Below are positions 15,122-22,956 of a stretch of 64,000 nucleotides of DNA, piece by piece. The notes beneath the pieces were generated by a model. That model made no database searches. It had not been told where the DNA came from and saw only the letters and a program-made list of their open reading frames with translations. Origin of the DNA: Rhodanobacter sp. (lineage in GTDB: Bacteria; Pseudomonadota; Gammaproteobacteria; Xanthomonadales; Rhodanobacteraceae); NCBI GenBank assembly GCA_040371205.1, contig AP031382.1:558001-622000 (forward strand). The letters are read 5' to 3'. The position numbers and the translations under genes are program-made. Position 1 is the stretch's first letter; every line of letters begins with the position of its first letter.

Positions 15122-18052
15122 TTAGCGTCTAATGCGCAACCGCTGCTGCTGGTGCAAGCGCTGGCCCTGACGCTGGATCGATTGGTATCCCTTCCACAGC
15201 CGTTCGGCCTGCGCTTCGGACAACTCTGCGTCGTTCGCAGGCGCTTGCCGCTCCAGCGGCATGCTCTGCTTAGGCGACAGTTGCTCACCCTTCCTGCCTT
15301 CCTCCAGCGCATTGGCGGCCAGACGTTCAAGGCCCATGCGCTCAGCCATCAACTCCAAATCCGACTCCGCTGCGAACATGCGGAACTGGCCGCGAGCGCG
15401 GGTGGCCGCCACGAGCATGGCGTGCACATCCGTCGATCCCACGGTGCCCAATAGCATCGACTTCTCTACCGTGGCGCCCTGTGCCTTGTGGATCGTCCAA
15501 GCGTAAGCGTGATCGATGCGGTCGAAGGCCTGGGTGTCGAATTTCACCATGCGCCCGTTCTCGGCTGGATCATCACTCTCGATCCGCACACTCAGCACGT
15601 GGGAACCCTTGGCCGTCGCCTTGATGGCTTCGACCGTCCCCACGGTGCCATTGACCACGCCCAGCCCCTTTTCCCGCTTGGAGAAGGTGAGGCGGTCGCC
15701 GGCCATGATCGTCAGTTCGCGCGCCTGTCCCCGGTCGTCGTGCGTCGAAACTTGGTGTTCCTTGCCCGTGAACTTCCCAGCCTCTTTCAGCCGATCTCGG
15801 ATCGCGGTGTTGAGCTCGCGCACATGCGCACGGGTGCCGGCCATCACAAACAGCTCGGCGTGATCTAGGGTTTTCCCATTGTCCCCACGAGACCCCAGAG
15901 AGCTCATGTAAAAATCGGCAATCTCACCGATCGCCTCTGGAACGGTGTCCGTGTGCTCGATCTGCTTGCGCCCTTCGAGACGCGAGAAGATTTGTGCGCC
16001 CAGGCTGGCTTGCTCCTTGCGCGTCGTCGTGTGGCGTGCCCGCTCCGCGTGCGTGTAGAAGAGGCGAGACGTCTTCAAGTCCTCATCGCTCCGCTGGCGG
16101 CGAATCTCGGTAAGCTTCGCATCGCCCACGGTCTCCTTGAGCAAGCGGAATGCGGCACCTGGGCCCACAGGTTGGAGCTGGTGGGCATCCCCTACGGCAA
16201 TCAGCTTCGCGCCCTTGTCCTGAACCGCCTGGTGGATCGCAGCCAAGGTCTGGGTGTCCGCCATCCCGGCCTCGTCCAACACAACAACAGACTTCGGGGT
16301 GAGGCGGAGCCGGTCTTCAGCCAGGTCGTTGAGGAACTTTGCCGCGCTGCTGCAATGCTTCATCCCTGTTTCCGCCTGCAACTTCAACGCGGCTTTGTTC
16401 GCCAAGGCCAATCCGATCATGTGGCGGCCTTCCGCTTCGTAAGCGCTCGTCACGATACGGAGGACGGTGGTCTTGCCTGTGCCTGCATGACCAGTGATCA
16501 CCGAGGTGCCGGTGCCTTGGGTGACGTGTCGCACAGCTGCGCGCTGCTCACCACTGATCTTGAATCCCTTCTCCCGCTCGAAGTCAGCCGTCGCCTTCGT
16601 CAACGTCGACGCTGGCACCTGATGTTCCGGCATGTCTTGCCGTCCCTTCGAGTCATCCACAAGCTTCTGTTCCAGCTCATCGATCCACCACTTCGCGGTG
16701 TAGCGGTCTTCGGTGAACTTCGTGCTGGGTCTGTTCCCCAATTCCTCCGGTGAGCGTTCCGCATTGATCGTCACCAGCTGGGGCTGCATGCGCTGGAGGA
16801 AGTTATCCGCCTCGTGCAACACCTCGCTCACATCCATCAAGCCCACGTTTTCACGGGCAAGCTGAGCGATCAGATCCTGTTTCGTCCACACCGCGGTGCG
16901 CATGTGGAGCTTGCGCAACAGCGCCTGGTCGTCGATCCCACCCAACTCGGAGGGCAATCCCATCAGGTCTTCCGCAGACTTCCACATCGTGGGATCGTCG
17001 CGGCGGCGATCGGCAAACGTTTGCCGCCACATCTCAGACAAGGTATCGAAATCTGGCTCTTCCTTGTCCTTGCGAGTGGCGAGGGCGGCGGCCTGTTTCG
17101 TTCCCCCGAATTTCGCCACGTGTTCCAAGATTTGCTTTCGGCGGGTCGAGAATGCCTCGCGCTGCACATCTGAGATGCCGGCGACGCGATAGTAGACTTC
17201 GCCCGTTTCTCGACCTTCGCCATCGAGCTCAGGTCGCTTCTCGATGCCGTATCCGAGCTTTGCCAAATTCTTGGCGAATGCGGCGCGACCAAGCGCACCA
17301 TACATCTGCTGGTCGTCGTACAAGGTGTTGGCGTCGAAGCTGCCCCACTTGCCGTCAGCTCCAGGGGCGACGGCGTAGAGCAAGACGTGCTCGTGGAGAT
17401 TGGGCTCCAGCTCTCGGTTGCCAAAATGGGTATGGCCGGACGCAACGATCCCGGCCAGGCCAATCTTGTCGATGCCGGCCTTGTTGCGCCCCGTTTCAAG
17501 ACGTGTCTGCATCAGGCTGACCACTTGGCTCACGGCATCACGGTGGGCATCCAGGATCAGGATTCGCTTCTCCGGCGACTCGTCAGCAAAGAGCAGATCA
17601 ACGGTTTTATCGCTGATCGAGAACGTGCAATCGTTGCCGACGCGATGCCCACCTTTCCACACGCCCTTGGGCTTGCCTTGCTTGTCCAGGACAGCGTTGC
17701 CCTGGGCGTCCAGCTTCGGTGTCCACGTGGCTTTTTTGCCCGCTGATTTCGTCAAGGCATGGCCGTTGCGCGGATCGTATCCCTCCGCCAGGGCAGCCAT
17801 GTCCTTGATGTTCACGCCATCCCCATTCAGCCCAAGCATGGTGGCCCCGTTCCCGAGCCATCGGGAGGTACTGCGTGTTTGCTGACCCTTTACCGAAACG
17901 GTTGACTCGTTTTGGTAGTAAGCCACGGCCGCCTTCGCGCTTGGCGGCTGCGGGTTGGCCGTCAGCTTGTGCTCCGTCTCCATTAGATAGGCGAGCACAG
18001 CCGCTCCGTTGGCCGCCTGGCCCCGCGCGTTGATCATGTTTGGGCGGAACAT
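15122..18052 (-). CDS. MobF-family conjugative relaxase-helicase (TrwC/TraI-like)
   Basis: 976 residues. The N-terminal relaxase domain (1-330) has the Tyr pair at 45-46, the WLGNGATMLGL motif, and the metal-binding His set H209, H220 and H222 in HFGNRELEPNLHEH. The C-terminal RecD-like helicase has Walker A GHAGTGKTT at 521-529, Walker B VVLDEAG, and a late WTIHKAQG motif. MobF relaxases nick oriT, stay bound to the 5' end through tyrosine, and unwind the strand to be transferred. GGAGG precedes the ATG. The N-terminus is about 25 residues longer before the catalytic tyrosines than in TrwC. It is preceded by a small gene 15 bases upstream. Confidence 0.95.
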   Translation of the reverse strand: MFRPNMINARGQAANGAAVLAYLMETEHKLTANPQPPSAKAAVAYYQNESTVSVKGQQTRSTSRWLGNGATMLGLNGDGVNIKDMAALAEGYDPRNGHALTKSAGKKATWTPKLDAQGNAVLDKQGKPKGVWKGGHRVGNDCTFSISDKTVDLLFADESPEKRILILDAHRDAVSQVVSLMQTRLETGRNKAGIDKIGLAGIVASGHTHFGNRELEPNLHEHVLLYAVAPGADGKWGSFDANTLYDDQQMYGALGRAAFAKNLAKLGYGIEKRPELDGEGRETGEVYYRVAGISDVQREAFSTRRKQILEHVAKFGGTKQAAALATRKDKEEPDFDTLSEMWRQTFADRRRDDPTMWKSAEDLMGLPSELGGIDDQALLRKLHMRTAVWTKQDLIAQLARENVGLMDVSEVLHEADNFLQRMQPQLVTINAERSPEELGNRPSTKFTEDRYTAKWWIDELEQKLVDDSKGRQDMPEHQVPASTLTKATADFEREKGFKISGEQRAAVRHVTQGTGTSVITGHAGTGKTTVLRIVTSAYEAEGRHMIGLALANKAALKLQAETGMKHCSSAAKFLNDLAEDRLRLTPKSVVVLDEAGMADTQTLAAIHQAVQDKGAKLIAVGDAHQLQPVGPGAAFRLLKETVGDAKLTEIRRQRSDEDLKTSRLFYTHAERARHTTTRKEQASLGAQIFSRLEGRKQIEHTDTVPEAIGEIADFYMSSLGSRGDNGKTLDHAELFVMAGTRAHVRELNTAIRDRLKEAGKFTGKEHQVSTHDDRGQARELTIMAGDRLTFSKREKGLGVVNGTVGTVEAIKATAKGSHVLSVRIESDDPAENGRMVKFDTQAFDRIDHAYAWTIHKAQGATVEKSMLLGTVGSTDVHAMLVAATRARGQFRMFAAESDLELMAERMGLERLAANALEEGRKGEQLSPKQSMPLERQAPANDAELSEAQAERLWKGYQSIQRQGQRLHQQQRLRIRR

Positions 18053-18067
18053 GGCAGCCTGCCTCCG

Positions 18068-18301
18068 TCAATGCTTGCGGAAGCGAGCAAGCACTTCAAG
18101 GAGCTGAGGTGGAAGGGGCTGGGTGCGATCTTCGGCCAATCGATCGCACAATGCCGTGATCAGCCGTTCTTGCTCTCGATTCTGATGAAGAAGAGAGGCA
18201 ATCGCCTGATCCTTCGCCTGCAGGAGCTCCACGATGGCCGTGGACGTCTGGTGGCGTGCGACTGCGTCATCCGCAGAGAAATCGAGATCGGGGGTGGTCA
18301 T
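18068..18301 (-). CDS. Small helical protein upstream of the relaxase, 77 residues
   Basis: A charged, coiled-coil-like protein (AIVELLQAKDQAIASLLHQN region) without a recognised family. The relaxase starts 15 bases after its stop, so the two are co-transcribed. Its position between candidate oriT and relaxase is where relaxosome accessory factors such as TrwA or TraY are found, but the ribbon-helix-helix signature is not visible. Confidence 0.65.
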   Translation of the reverse strand: MTTPDLDFSADDAVARHQTSTAIVELLQAKDQAIASLLHQNREQERLITALCDRLAEDRTQPLPPQLLEVLARFRKH

Positions 18302-18308
18302 GACAGGC

Positions 18309-18337
18309 CTTAGTGTGGGGACTCACCCCACACTAAG
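18309..18337. other. Perfect 12-bp inverted repeat, candidate oriT hairpin
   Basis: CTTAGTGTGGGG (18309-18320) and CCCCACACTAAG (18326-18337) pair perfectly around ACTCA. It lies immediately upstream of the relaxase operon, where MobF oriT regions sit, and MobF relaxases recognise a hairpin next to nic. The same DNA could equally be an operator for the operon. No nic sequence is identified. Confidence 0.5.
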
Positions 18338-18357
18338 AAATTCCCTACGGCTCGCAA
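18337..18357 (-). promoter_or_regulatory. Operon-head motif, copy 1 (most diverged)
   Basis: On the minus strand it reads TTGCGAGCCGTAGGGAATTTC, 36 bases before the start of the 18301 gene. It keeps the TTGCGAGCCGT core and the AATTTC end seen in the other four copies. It directly abuts the candidate oriT hairpin. Confidence 0.6.
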
Positions 18358-18482
18358 CTGATGACGCCAGGAGCAAAAGCGCCAACGGCCCGGCTGGGCC
18401 GATCAACGCCACGCGGCTTGATCGCCGCATAGGGCGCATATGGGCTCGTATATGGACGGCCAAACGATGTAGGAAATCTCTG

Positions 18483-18574
18483 ACGCAAACTGCAGCGAAT
18501 TCAGGTCGATATCGCCCTTGACGGTGCGGGAGCTAGAGGTAGGTTGGATACAAGAGATATGCAAACGCATATCT
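18483..18574 (+). promoter_or_regulatory. Promoter-leader family, copy 3
   Basis: ACGCAAACTG at 18483, TTGACG at 18518-18523, a 16-bp spacer, TAGGTT at 18540-18545, and a leader hairpin at 18555-18574 (AGATATGC, AAAC, GCATATCT). Spacing of all elements equals copies 1 and 2, 14-15 kb away, although the DNA between them differs. The closing hairpin pair is C-G here and U-G in the other copies, a pairing-preserving change. Confidence 0.8.
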
Positions 18575-18596
18575 ACAAACCAACGAGGAAACACGA

Positions 18597-18890
18597 ATGA
18601 ACGACTCAACCACCAGCGACAACACCATCCTTCGCGGGCTCGGCCTGAATCCCGCCACGCTCGACAGCCATTTCAACGTTTCGATGAAGCCTGTTCGTTT
18701 CCGGCACGTCGAATCCATCGGCTGGGGTGACAGGTGGCAGGCCGTTCATCGCTGCAACCTTGAAACTTCCAACGGCCCCGAAGGTGTAGTGGAAGGCTTC
18801 GAATTCACGGCTGACAAGAACCGCGACACCTTCCGCAAGCTGATGAAGACCTGGGAAGAAAACTGGCTCAACGACGGCCACTCTTACTGA
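18597..18890 (+). CDS. Hypothetical protein, 97 residues
   Basis: Preceded by CGAGGAAA and promoter copy 3. A small, soluble, Trp-rich protein with no recognised motif. It heads a three-gene plus-strand unit facing the relaxase operon. In position and promoter it parallels the 3756 and 5030 genes, which suggests the same expression programme. Confidence 0.7.
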   Translation: MNDSTTSDNTILRGLGLNPATLDSHFNVSMKPVRFRHVESIGWGDRWQAVHRCNLETSNGPEGVVEGFEFTADKNRDTFRKLMKTWEENWLNDGHSY

Positions 18891-18951
18891 GCTCACCAAG
18901 AAGCCTGAACCCCCAGGCAACCATCCCCGACCGAAAAAAGGAAACATCGCC

Positions 18952-19254
18952 ATGACCTCCACGACCCTCCACACCGCTGCGACTTCCCCCGCCGGCAACA
19001 ACTTGCTGGAAACATTCCTCGGGCTCTGCCTCATCACTCTTCTCGGCGCCGGCGCCTGGTCCCTGTTCGCCAGCATGCCGGCCTACGGCGGCCAGCCGAC
19101 TCCACCCGCGGCGACTGCGCATTTCTCTGTCCCGGCTCTTGCTCCTCTTTGCTTCGATCGCACACGTGAGCAGGTACTGGCCCAGGGCGTCGAGGCCGGT
19201 TGCCCGACTGATCCCATGGCTTATCGCCCGGTCACGCTGCGCCACAACGGTTGA
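18952..19254 (+). CDS. Single-TM protein with pilin-tail motif, 100 residues
   Basis: An N-terminal membrane segment (about residues 21-42), a Pro/Ala linker, and a C-terminal 37-residue tail. The tail, beginning LAPLCFDRTREQV and containing GCPTDPMAY, matches the last 35 residues of the prepilin encoded at 30151-30855 (LAPICFDRTREEV ... GCPTNPADY). The shared tail includes two Cys likely to form a disulfide. AAAGGAAA precedes the ATG. Its product may be an anchor or competitor for whatever binds the pilin tail. Confidence 0.75.
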   Translation: MTSTTLHTAATSPAGNNLLETFLGLCLITLLGAGAWSLFASMPAYGGQPTPPAATAHFSVPALAPLCFDRTREQVLAQGVEAGCPTDPMAYRPVTLRHNG

Positions 19255-19264
19255 GGAGAACGTC

Positions 19265-19465
19265 ATGCAAGCAGTGCACTCAACAACGGCCGAGCAGGCC
19301 ACCGTCGCGGAAATCGTTGTCATAGATGCTGGCGTTGCCTTCGGCGCTTGGGCACGGATGTCGAATGGAGCGCGACGCTATTTCAGCGGGTCGAAGCCAA
19401 CTCGCTATCTCGCAGTGAAGGAAACAGAAACCCGCATCAAGGAAGCGGCTGCCGCAACAGCATGA
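19265..19465 (+). CDS. Hypothetical protein, 66 residues
   Basis: A small frame starting at 19265, ten bases after the preceding stop, with GAGGAGAA upstream. Its 3' end overlaps the convergent GIY-YIG gene by about 29 bases. No recognised motif. Part of the promoter copy 3 unit. Confidence 0.55.
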   Translation: MQAVHSTTAEQATVAEIVVIDAGVAFGAWARMSNGARRYFSGSKPTRYLAVKETETRIKEAAAATA

Positions 19466-19895
19466 GCACCCCCGCAATGGCAGCCCCCTGCCAGCCCAGC
19501 CAATGGAACAGCCACCCCCACCGCGCATGCGTCCACTTGCGTTCGGTGGGCCATTGGCACTGAGCAGCGATGCGATACCGCTCAGCGGTCATCCGTCGGC
19601 CAGGATTGCGCACGGTAAAGGGTGAGCCACCAATCGCCTTCGCCAACACTTCGCAACCGGCGCGATGTGCGGTGTACCTCCACGCGTATTCGTAGTCCTC
19701 CCCCTGTTCCTGTGTGCCTTCCATCGAGCCGAGCACACGGAACACGAACGGCTGCGCCCACGCTTTGCGGTGCTGTGACTCCCGCTGCGCAGGATCCACG
19801 GTCTGGCCGATGTAAACACGACGGCCGCCGTTCCACAGAAGGGCATAGAGAAACCTCGTTCGGCGGCGGTACTTCTGCGCCGTCCCCCAGCTCAC
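19437..19895 (-). CDS. GIY-YIG-like nuclease-fold membrane protein, 152 residues
   Basis: The GTG at 19895 overlaps the stop of the coupling-protein gene by four bases (GTGA), which fixes the start. Residues about 14-35 read LYALLWNGGRRVYIGQT, the GIY and YIG strands of the GIY-YIG fold, followed by a basic helix with QREsqHRKAW. A C-terminal hydrophobic segment (about 125-148) would anchor it in the membrane. The usual downstream Arg and Glu can be proposed but not proven. Translational coupling to a T4CP is unusual for this fold. Confidence 0.7.
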   Translation of the reverse strand: MSWGTAQKYRRRTRFLYALLWNGGRRVYIGQTVDPAQRESQHRKAWAQPFVFRVLGSMEGTQEQGEDYEYAWRYTAHRAGCEVLAKAIGGSPFTVRNPGRRMTAERYRIAAQCQWPTERKWTHARWGWLFHWLGWQGAAIAGVLMLLRQPLP

Positions 19896-21754
19896 AGCTG
19901 CCGCTCCAGCTGGATGACATCCGCCAGAAGCACATGCTGTGCTGGCTCCGCTGCATCGTCCCCACCGCTTGCCGCTGGGGCGGCAGGCACGGACACCCTG
20001 GGCGCAAGCGTCCACTTCGCCGGGATGAACGCGGGGCGCTGATCTGGCAACTTGATGCCCGGCCAATCGAGCAACAACAAGTCATCGTGTCCGGTGTTCA
20101 ACAGCGCGCGGATTCCGAATTTCTCGGGGCCGAACTTCCGTCCCTTGCGGAAGCCGAGGCGTGTCGTGAGTTCCGTGGGCTGGATGATCTGCCGCATCTC
20201 TTCGTGCACAGAAGCGGGCTGACCATCCTTCCCAGGCGTGGTGATCGAGACGCGCCGGGAACCGATGACGCTTGCCACGTAATCGCGTGTTTCACCTTGG
20301 GCGAGTCGGCACGTCAAATGTGTGCCAACCATCGAGGACAACGCCTTCGAGATATTCGGGCCGTAAATTTCGGCGACCTGGGCTTGGTCCTGCAGCCCAA
20401 GCACTGCACAAATTCCCTTGCTGCGGCCGAGTTTCAGCAACTCATCAAGCCGATCCAGCTTGCCCACGGCCGAGAGCTCATCGATCACGAGCCAGATTGC
20501 CCGCCCGTCTTCACTGACATCATCCGTGAAGGCGGGCGAAATGACTTCGGTAGCGATGACATTGATCGCCGCAGCTAGGTAGCGCTGCGTCAGAGCCGGA
20601 TCCGGCCCAGCCTGCGCGACGATCGCCGGGCGCCCCTCATACCCATCGCGCGCCCACTCGCTCAACGACAACCGCTTGCGCGGCTTTCCATTCGATCGAG
20701 TGCCATCACCCCACGCCTCCGCCAGTTGCGAAATCGTGGCGGTGTGAGCGGCAAGGCTGCTCATGAGTTGGCTGACAGTTTGTTCGGCACCCGAGAGGAT
20801 GCTTACAGCCTTCGGATGGTGCTCTGCGAGGACTTCACGCAGCGTTGCACCTGGCAGCGAAATCAGTGTGTGGAGGTCAAGCCACGTCCAGCTGCGTGGC
20901 TTGCCAGCGATCAAAGCACGGATACATCCAGCGAGGATCATTTGCGGGCCGATCGTAAAGTACTCGTTCGCCCCTTCCACTCGCGGAATGATTGCAGCTG
21001 CGAAGCCATCTGCCTTTGGCGCTGTGTCGATGTCAGCTGCGATATCCCAGTATCTTGATGAGCGGTGCCAAGGACTCAAGATGCACGCGCTGCCGAACTT
21101 GGCCGTGTAATCACCCTTGGTATCCAGGATGAAGGCCTTCATCTTGCGCGGCAGCACTTGGCTCAGGATGTAGCTGATGACCTGGGTCTTGCCTGCGCCG
21201 ACACCGCCATAGATCAGTGTGTGCGAAGCCCAGTGACGCTTGGGCAAGTCCAGCGCCGGATGCAACTTGATCCATCCGGGTCGACCATCGAGCGCCTGCT
21301 TCGACAGCCGCTGCGCAGCCTGCACCGCTTCCTTGCCCTCCAACACTCGCGGCCCCGACACATGCCCGGTGCTCGAGTGAGGTTTCAGGCCAACCACCAT
21401 CGCCCAGGTGCCAGCCACCGTCGCAGCAAGCCACGCCGGCAACAAGCGGATGTGGAAGGCCCAAGGCGTGATGTCCACCGACTGGTTTTCATCGGCCCAC
21501 CTGTCGATCGGAGCACCAGGCGTGAGCTGCCACTTCAGCAGAGTGGGGTACTCCATCAGCTGGTGAGCGAGGCCGCCGTCAGGCACATGCGGGGAACCCG
21601 GCAATGGGTGCCAGAGCGTCCAGGCCACACCAAACAGGACCCCCGTGAACGCCGCGCAGCCCATGACCAACGCAGTGTCCCATCGCCGCACGAGTGTCGA
21701 CGGCGGTAGGGAAGCCGGTGGCGGCCCAAAGCTGTCGTGAACGGGCATCGACAC
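19892..21754 (-). CDS. Type IV coupling protein (TrwB/TraD-like)
   Basis: 620 residues. Two transmembrane helices at about 28-48 and 100-122, Walker A GGVGAGKT at 183-190, Walker B WLVIDELSAVG, and a downstream QDQAQ motif as in TrwB/TraD. These hexameric ATPases link the relaxosome to the secretion channel and pump DNA. Its presence with a MobF relaxase fits the F/R388 type of transfer. It follows the 21764 gene closely. Confidence 0.95.
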   Translation of the reverse strand: MSMPVHDSFGPPPASLPPSTLVRRWDTALVMGCAAFTGVLFGVAWTLWHPLPGSPHVPDGGLAHQLMEYPTLLKWQLTPGAPIDRWADENQSVDITPWAFHIRLLPAWLAATVAGTWAMVVGLKPHSSTGHVSGPRVLEGKEAVQAAQRLSKQALDGRPGWIKLHPALDLPKRHWASHTLIYGGVGAGKTQVISYILSQVLPRKMKAFILDTKGDYTAKFGSACILSPWHRSSRYWDIAADIDTAPKADGFAAAIIPRVEGANEYFTIGPQMILAGCIRALIAGKPRSWTWLDLHTLISLPGATLREVLAEHHPKAVSILSGAEQTVSQLMSSLAAHTATISQLAEAWGDGTRSNGKPRKRLSLSEWARDGYEGRPAIVAQAGPDPALTQRYLAAAINVIATEVISPAFTDDVSEDGRAIWLVIDELSAVGKLDRLDELLKLGRSKGICAVLGLQDQAQVAEIYGPNISKALSSMVGTHLTCRLAQGETRDYVASVIGSRRVSITTPGKDGQPASVHEEMRQIIQPTELTTRLGFRKGRKFGPEKFGIRALLNTGHDDLLLLDWPGIKLPDQRPAFIPAKWTLAPRVSVPAAPAASGGDDAAEPAQHVLLADVIQLERQL

Positions 21755-21763
21755 GATGCAGAC

Positions 21764-22255
21764 TCAGCAACGCGCCCACGCCGGCACCAACTTCTGGCGC
21801 AAGCGATGGCGTGGCGGAGGAGACCGACGATCGATCACCAGCACGGGGTTCAACGTCGGCGATGGCACGCGATGGCTGGGCGCGGTCGCCAGCACAGCTT
21901 GGTAGAGCTGCTGGCGAGGTACCTGGATGCGCAACCACACACCTTTGACCTCACCGGGAGCAAAGGCCCTAGGGCTGCGTTTGAAGGCGGCAATCGCATC
22001 GGTCAACTGCTGCCGCTGGATGACAGGGCGCAGGCTGTCTTGCAGCTCACCGATGTGTTCCAGGCCTTCAAGGGCGTGATGCAAGTGCTCTAAGCCAAGG
22101 CTTCCCAGCACTGCACCCGACACGATCGCCAGAAATTCGGGTTCTACCTGCTCCTCTTCCATCTCCATGGGATCGCAAGCCACGAACCACTCGATGGATT
22201 CAAACTCGAGGTTGGGCGAGGGAGCGAGACGGGGAAGGGAGGGGGTGAGAAACAC
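21764..22255 (-). CDS. Hypothetical protein, about 163 residues
   Basis: A soluble protein with an acidic central part (MEMEEEQVEPEF) and a basic C-terminus. The start is uncertain: the frame stays open upstream through the operon-head motif and a GTG near 22255 is an alternative. It lies 10 bases before the coupling-protein gene, so it is probably co-transcribed. No recognised family. Confidence 0.6.
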   Translation of the reverse strand: MFLTPSLPRLAPSPNLEFESIEWFVACDPMEMEEEQVEPEFLAIVSGAVLGSLGLEHLHHALEGLEHIGELQDSLRPVIQRQQLTDAIAAFKRSPRAFAPGEVKGVWLRIQVPRQQLYQAVLATAPSHRVPSPTLNPVLVIDRRSPPPRHRLRQKLVPAWARC

Positions 22256-22281
22256 GGAGGCGATCCACTGGTTGATGAATC

Positions 22282-22314
22282 CAGTGAAATGATTCGCTGA
22301 CGGCTCGCAAGCCC
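22282..22314 (-). promoter_or_regulatory. Operon-head motif, copy 2
   Basis: On the minus strand: GGGGCTTGCGAGCCGTCAGC then GAATCATTTCACTG. It lies just upstream of the 22255 gene that starts the coupling-protein operon. The first 15 bases are identical to copies 4 and 5. Confidence 0.75.
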
Positions 22315-22327
22315 CGACTGAATTGGG

Positions 22328-22954
22328 TTAGACGTTCACCGAACAGGCCTGCATGGGGGGCGAACGCATCGTCCAAGCACTCCCAGCGGGAAGTGTCCAG
22401 GAGGGCGGCCAGCGTGTAGCGGCACAGGAGGGCGCTTGAACCCCGGGCCCATCCACCCATAGCAACCCGCCGCTCAGGGATCCAAAGTGCTGATCCATCT
22501 TCGCCAGCGCAGAGAAGGAGACCGCCGCGCATCCACCTGAACGACCGGCGTAGCCAGGGTTCACGTAAGGGGCTGGGTGCAACATGACGTCGCGGGTATA
22601 GGCATTGGCATTCGAAGGGCTGAGTCCTTCAAGCCGATAGCTCAACCCATACTTGCCGATGTAAGACTCTGCGATGCGATACGACCCTAGACTCGTCTTG
22701 CCCGAGTCTTCCTCATCACCGAATAGGGTCGCCATGCCGGTATTGTGGGGATCACTGCCATACCCATGCGCCACCCACGTGCGCATCACCACGGGGTGCT
22801 GCGGGTCGCGCAAGTCGAAAACCCACAGCCGAGGTTGCCGGCTGGGTTCCGACATGTCCGCCACCAGCAACGCACGCGGCCGCTCTGGCGCGCACGCCAC
22901 CGCCGCAGCAACGTGCGCGGCAACGGGTGGCGGGAGAGATGGCAACGCCAGCAT
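22328..22954 (-). CDS. L,D-transpeptidase-like murein protein, 208 residues
   Basis: Matches the murein L,D-transpeptidase catalytic domain family: SLGSYRIAESYIGKYGLSYRL (about 88-108), NAYTRDVMLHPAPYVN with His126, and GRSGGCAAVS with the catalytic Cys142. Such enzymes cross-link or edit peptidoglycan through a cysteine. The N-terminal 25 residues are hydrophobic enough for export. In a transfer operon it may make room for or anchor the secretion apparatus in the wall. The last 40 residues look unlike the family and may be a frameshifted end. Confidence 0.8.
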   Translation of the reverse strand: MLALPSLPPPVAAHVAAAVACAPERPRALLVADMSEPSRQPRLWVFDLRDPQHPVVMRTWVAHGYGSDPHNTGMATLFGDEEDSGKTSLGSYRIAESYIGKYGLSYRLEGLSPSNANAYTRDVMLHPAPYVNPGYAGRSGGCAAVSFSALAKMDQHFGSLSGGLLWVDGPGVQAPSCAATRWPPSWTLPAGSAWTMRSPPMQACSVNV

Positions 22955-22956
22955 GC

